From an uncultured Prevotellaceae bacterium (GTDB taxonomy: Bacteria > Bacteroidota > Bacteroidia > Bacteroidales > Bacteroidaceae), in NCBI GenBank assembly GCA_902778535.1, contig CACYYG010000016.1, positions 63,558 through 127,557 on the forward strand: a DNA stretch of 64,000 nucleotides, in the 5' to 3' direction. This document shows, piece after piece, positions 62,098 to 64,000 of this stretch. Each line of letters opens with the position of its first letter. Within the stretch, counting starts at the first letter, position 1. The notes under the pieces were generated by a model. That model made no database searches. It worked only from the letters and a program-made list of their open reading frames with translations, and was not told the DNA's origin. Position numbers and translations under genes: made by a program.

Positions 62098-62129
62098 CAA
62101 AGGTAGCCATTTAGTTTGAAACGGACAAA
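62098..62129 (-). promoter_or_regulatory. kdsA promoter
   Basis: TACCTTTG on the minus strand at 62098-62105, 20-bp spacer, TTTG at 62126-62129; leader about 35 nt. Confidence 0.75.
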
Positions 62130-62176
62130 AGATAATCCAATAAAATGCACCTTCAAAAACAAAACTCAATCCTTTT

Positions 62177-62266
62177 TACAAAAAAGGTATATGTTTTTGA
62201 AAAAATAGATGACCTTTTTGAAAAAAAGGATATATGTTTTTTTTCAAAAAGATATATGTTTTTTTT
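62177..62266. repeat. Intergenic array E: four ~21-bp A/T-rich units
   Basis: Four units pair an A run with a T run around TATATG or GATGAC cores (GGTATATGTTTTTG, AGATGACCTTTTTG, GGATATATGTTTTT, AGATATATGTTTTT), spaced about 20-22 bp. The array lies between the divergent kdsA and map promoters and touches the map -33 box. Confidence 0.65.
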
Positions 62267-62295
62267 TGTCACTTCCCCGCTTATTCGTACCTTTG
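62265..62295 (+). promoter_or_regulatory. map promoter
   Basis: TTTG at 62265-62268, 19-bp spacer, TACCTTTG at 62288-62295. It fixes the map start downstream at 62353. Confidence 0.8.
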
Positions 62296-62352
62296 CAGCC
62301 TAATTGTCGTGGACGCGCTTCCGTGACGTCCCTAAATAAGAATATTTTTACG

Positions 62353-63219
62353 ATGGCTGCAAAACCGAAAAAGCGTCGTTGGCACTGCCTTCGAGGACAG
62401 GAGCCGACAGAGTTTGACAAACAGATTATGTTCTGGGAGAACAAGGGGAAGCTGGTGCCTACACGCGAGCTGATCAAGACTCCCGAACAGATAGAGGGCA
62501 TCCGGCGCGCCGGAGTGGTGAACACGGGCGTGCTCGATGCCGTGGCTGCCGCTATTCACGAGGGCATGAACACGCTGGAGATTGACCAGATATGCCGCAA
62601 ATACTGCGAGGAGCACAACGCTACGCCTGCCTGTCTCAACTACGAGGGCTTCCCCATGAGCGTCTGTACCAGCATCAACGAGGTGGTGTGTCACGGCATT
62701 CCCAAGGAAGAGGACGTCCTTGAAGAGGGCGACATCATCAACGTCGACTTCACCACCATCCTCGACGGCTACTACGCCGACGCCTCGCGCATGTTCATCA
62801 TCGGCAAGACCACGCCCGAGAAGGAGCAGCTGGTGCGCGTGGCCAAGGAGTGCCTGGAGATAGGCATGGAGGCCGCCAAGCCCTGGGGCTTCGTGGGCGA
62901 CATCGGCCATGCCATCGAGAAGCACTGCAAGAAATACGGCTACGGCATCGTGCGCGACCTGGCCGGCCACGGCGTTGGCCTGAAGTTCCATGAGGAGCCC
63001 GACGTCAACCACTACGGCCACCGCGGCACGGGCATGCTGCTGGTGCCCGGCATGGTCTTCACCATTGAGCCGATGATCAACATGGGCACCTACAAGGTGT
63101 TCATTGATGCCGACGATCCCTACGAGTGGGAGGTCATTACCGAGGACGAGCAACCCAGCGCACAGTGGGAACACACCCTGCTGATGACCGAACACGGCGT
63201 TGAGGTGCTGACGTATTGA
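62353..63219 (+). CDS. map: Methionine aminopeptidase, type I
   Basis: Start at the ATG at 62353 (MAAKPKKRRWHCLRGQ); codons further upstream lie in the promoter. 288 residues: a basic 40-residue N-terminal extension, then the catalytic domain with the metal ligands in NVDFTTILDGYYADAS (two Asp), GHGVGLKFHEEP (His), FTIEPM (Glu) and QWEHTLLMTEHG (Glu). It removes initiator Met from nascent proteins; the extension probably aids ribosome contact. Confidence 0.95.
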   Translation: MAAKPKKRRWHCLRGQEPTEFDKQIMFWENKGKLVPTRELIKTPEQIEGIRRAGVVNTGVLDAVAAAIHEGMNTLEIDQICRKYCEEHNATPACLNYEGFPMSVCTSINEVVCHGIPKEEDVLEEGDIINVDFTTILDGYYADASRMFIIGKTTPEKEQLVRVAKECLEIGMEAAKPWGFVGDIGHAIEKHCKKYGYGIVRDLAGHGVGLKFHEEPDVNHYGHRGTGMLLVPGMVFTIEPMINMGTYKVFIDADDPYEWEVITEDEQPSAQWEHTLLMTEHGVEVLTY

Positions 63220-63225
63220 CAGACT

Positions 63226-63549
63226 ATGTATTTCACAGGTATCATTATTGCCGTGGTGACCTTTCTCACGATAGGCATCTGGCATCCCATCGTCATCAAG
63301 GCAGAATACCACTGGGGCACGCGTCCCTGGGTGGTTTTCCTTCTTGTCGGCATTGGCTGCTGTGTGGCGGCGCTGTTCATCGAGAATGTCTACCTGTCGT
63401 CGTTCCTCGGTGTCTTCGGCGCATCGGCGCTCTGGGGCATCGGCGAGCTGTTCGCACAGAAACGGCGAGTGGAGAAAGGCTGGTTCCCCATGAATCCCAA
63501 GCGGCGGGGTGACTATGACTGTAGCGACGATAAAAAGGCGGAAACTTGA
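63226..63549 (+). CDS. DUF4491 small membrane protein
   Basis: 107 residues with three hydrophobic segments (about 3-22, 35-55, 60-75) and a basic, polar end (KGWFPMNPKRRGDY). Matches my memory of the DUF4491 family; no function known. It starts 6 bp after map, so is cotranscribed. Confidence 0.78.
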   Translation: MYFTGIIIAVVTFLTIGIWHPIVIKAEYHWGTRPWVVFLLVGIGCCVAALFIENVYLSSFLGVFGASALWGIGELFAQKRRVEKGWFPMNPKRRGDYDCSDDKKAET

Positions 63550-63567
63550 AACATTTTGGCCGAATCG

Positions 63568-63599
63568 TTGTGTGTTTCACAAAAAAATGTCTAACTTTG
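63568..63599 (+). promoter_or_regulatory. tsaD promoter
   Basis: TTG at 63568-63570, about 21-bp spacer, TAACTTTG at 63592-63599; leader about 14 nt to the ATG at 63619. Confidence 0.6.
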
Positions 63600-63618
63600 C
63601 AGGCAGTTTGTAAAAGAA

Positions 63619-64000
63619 ATGGATCAGGACATCTACATCTTGGGTATAGAGTCGAGTTGCGACGACACGTCGGCGGCAGTGCTGAAAGGCGAGGTGTTGC
63701 TGTCGAATGTGACGGCGTCGCAGGCCGTGCATGAGGCCTACGGTGGCGTGGTGCCCGAGCTGGCCAGCCGTGCCCACCAGCAGAACATCGTGCCGGTGGT
63801 GGGCGAGGCCATTAAGCGTGCAGGCATCACGAAGGAGCAGCTGTCGGCAGTTGCCTTCACCCGCGGTCCCGGCCTTATGGGCTCGCTGCTCGTGGGCGTG
63901 AACTTCGCCAAAGGGTTTGCCCGTTCCTTGGGCATTCCTCTTATTGATGTAAACCACCTGCAGGGGCATGTGATGGCCCACTTCATTAGAACCCCCTCCG
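63619..64000 (+). CDS. tsaD: tRNA threonylcarbamoyladenosine transferase TsaD, 3' partial
   Basis: The first 127 residues of TsaD: GIESSCDDTSAAV, YGGVVPELASRAHQQNI, FTRGPGLMGSLLVG, and the metal-binding NHLQGHVMAH with both His. It transfers threonylcarbamoyl to A37 of ANN-decoding tRNAs with TsaB/TsaE. The rest lies beyond the right edge. Confidence 0.96.
   Translation, partial: MDQDIYILGIESSCDDTSAAVLKGEVLLSNVTASQAVHEAYGGVVPELASRAHQQNIVPVVGEAIKRAGITKEQLSAVAFTRGPGLMGSLLVGVNFAKGFARSLGIPLIDVNHLQGHVMAHFIRTPS

Overview
The window reads as a chromosomal segment of a gut or rumen Bacteroidales, most likely Prevotellaceae (Prevotella/Xylanibacter/Segatella type). Support: SusC/SusD pairs, UpxY-type NusG, type VI secretion genes of the Bacteroidetes kind, T9SS type A-like C-terminal tails, promoters of the TTTG-N19-20-TAnnTTTG form, and no consensus Shine-Dalgarno before most genes. 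Coding DNA is moderately GC-rich; intergenic DNA is AT-rich and carries several repeat families. No tRNA, rRNA, insertion sequence or CRISPR array was seen.

Layout. (1) 1-13.9 kb, minus strand: part of a type VI secretion (T6SS) locus. In order of transcription: a NusG-like antiterminator, TssH/ClpV, TssB, TssC, Hcp, a 1084-residue protein made of 11-residue amphipathic repeats ending in a second Hcp domain, VgrG, an unknown proline-rich protein, and a PAAR-like protein with 66-bp tandem repeats that runs off the left edge. Baseplate and membrane genes are not in the window. (2) 14.4-16.3 kb: a DUF349 protein. (3) 16.5-32.5 kb, plus strand: a vitamin B12 uptake operon behind a cobalamin riboswitch, with a 2233-residue surface protein, a 66-residue peptide, a BtuB-like receptor, a BtuG-like propeller, a DUF4465 protein, a BtuF-like lipoprotein and a BtuC permease; no BtuD ATPase is present. 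(4) 32.6-35.6 kb: a small CpxP-like protein, a DUF1593 hydrolase-like protein and CorA. (5) 36.3-53.7 kb, minus strand: a 17-kb operon with two SusC/SusD pairs and three fasciclin-domain lipoproteins but no carbohydrate-active enzyme. (6) 54.2-64 kb: housekeeping genes: ManA, an EF-G paralogue with a changed GTPase centre, HemW, a phospholipase D-like protein, KdsD, KdsA, methionine aminopeptidase, a DUF4491 protein and the start of TsaD.

The least expected content is: the LEA-like repeat/Hcp fusion inside the T6SS operon; five intergenic arrays each of about four 21-bp units; and many short tracts of four to five 7-bp units just upstream of start codons or inside signal-peptide codons, plus 8-bp unit arrays on both sides of corA. 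All function assignments are from reading translated sequence and remembered family features; no database search was run.
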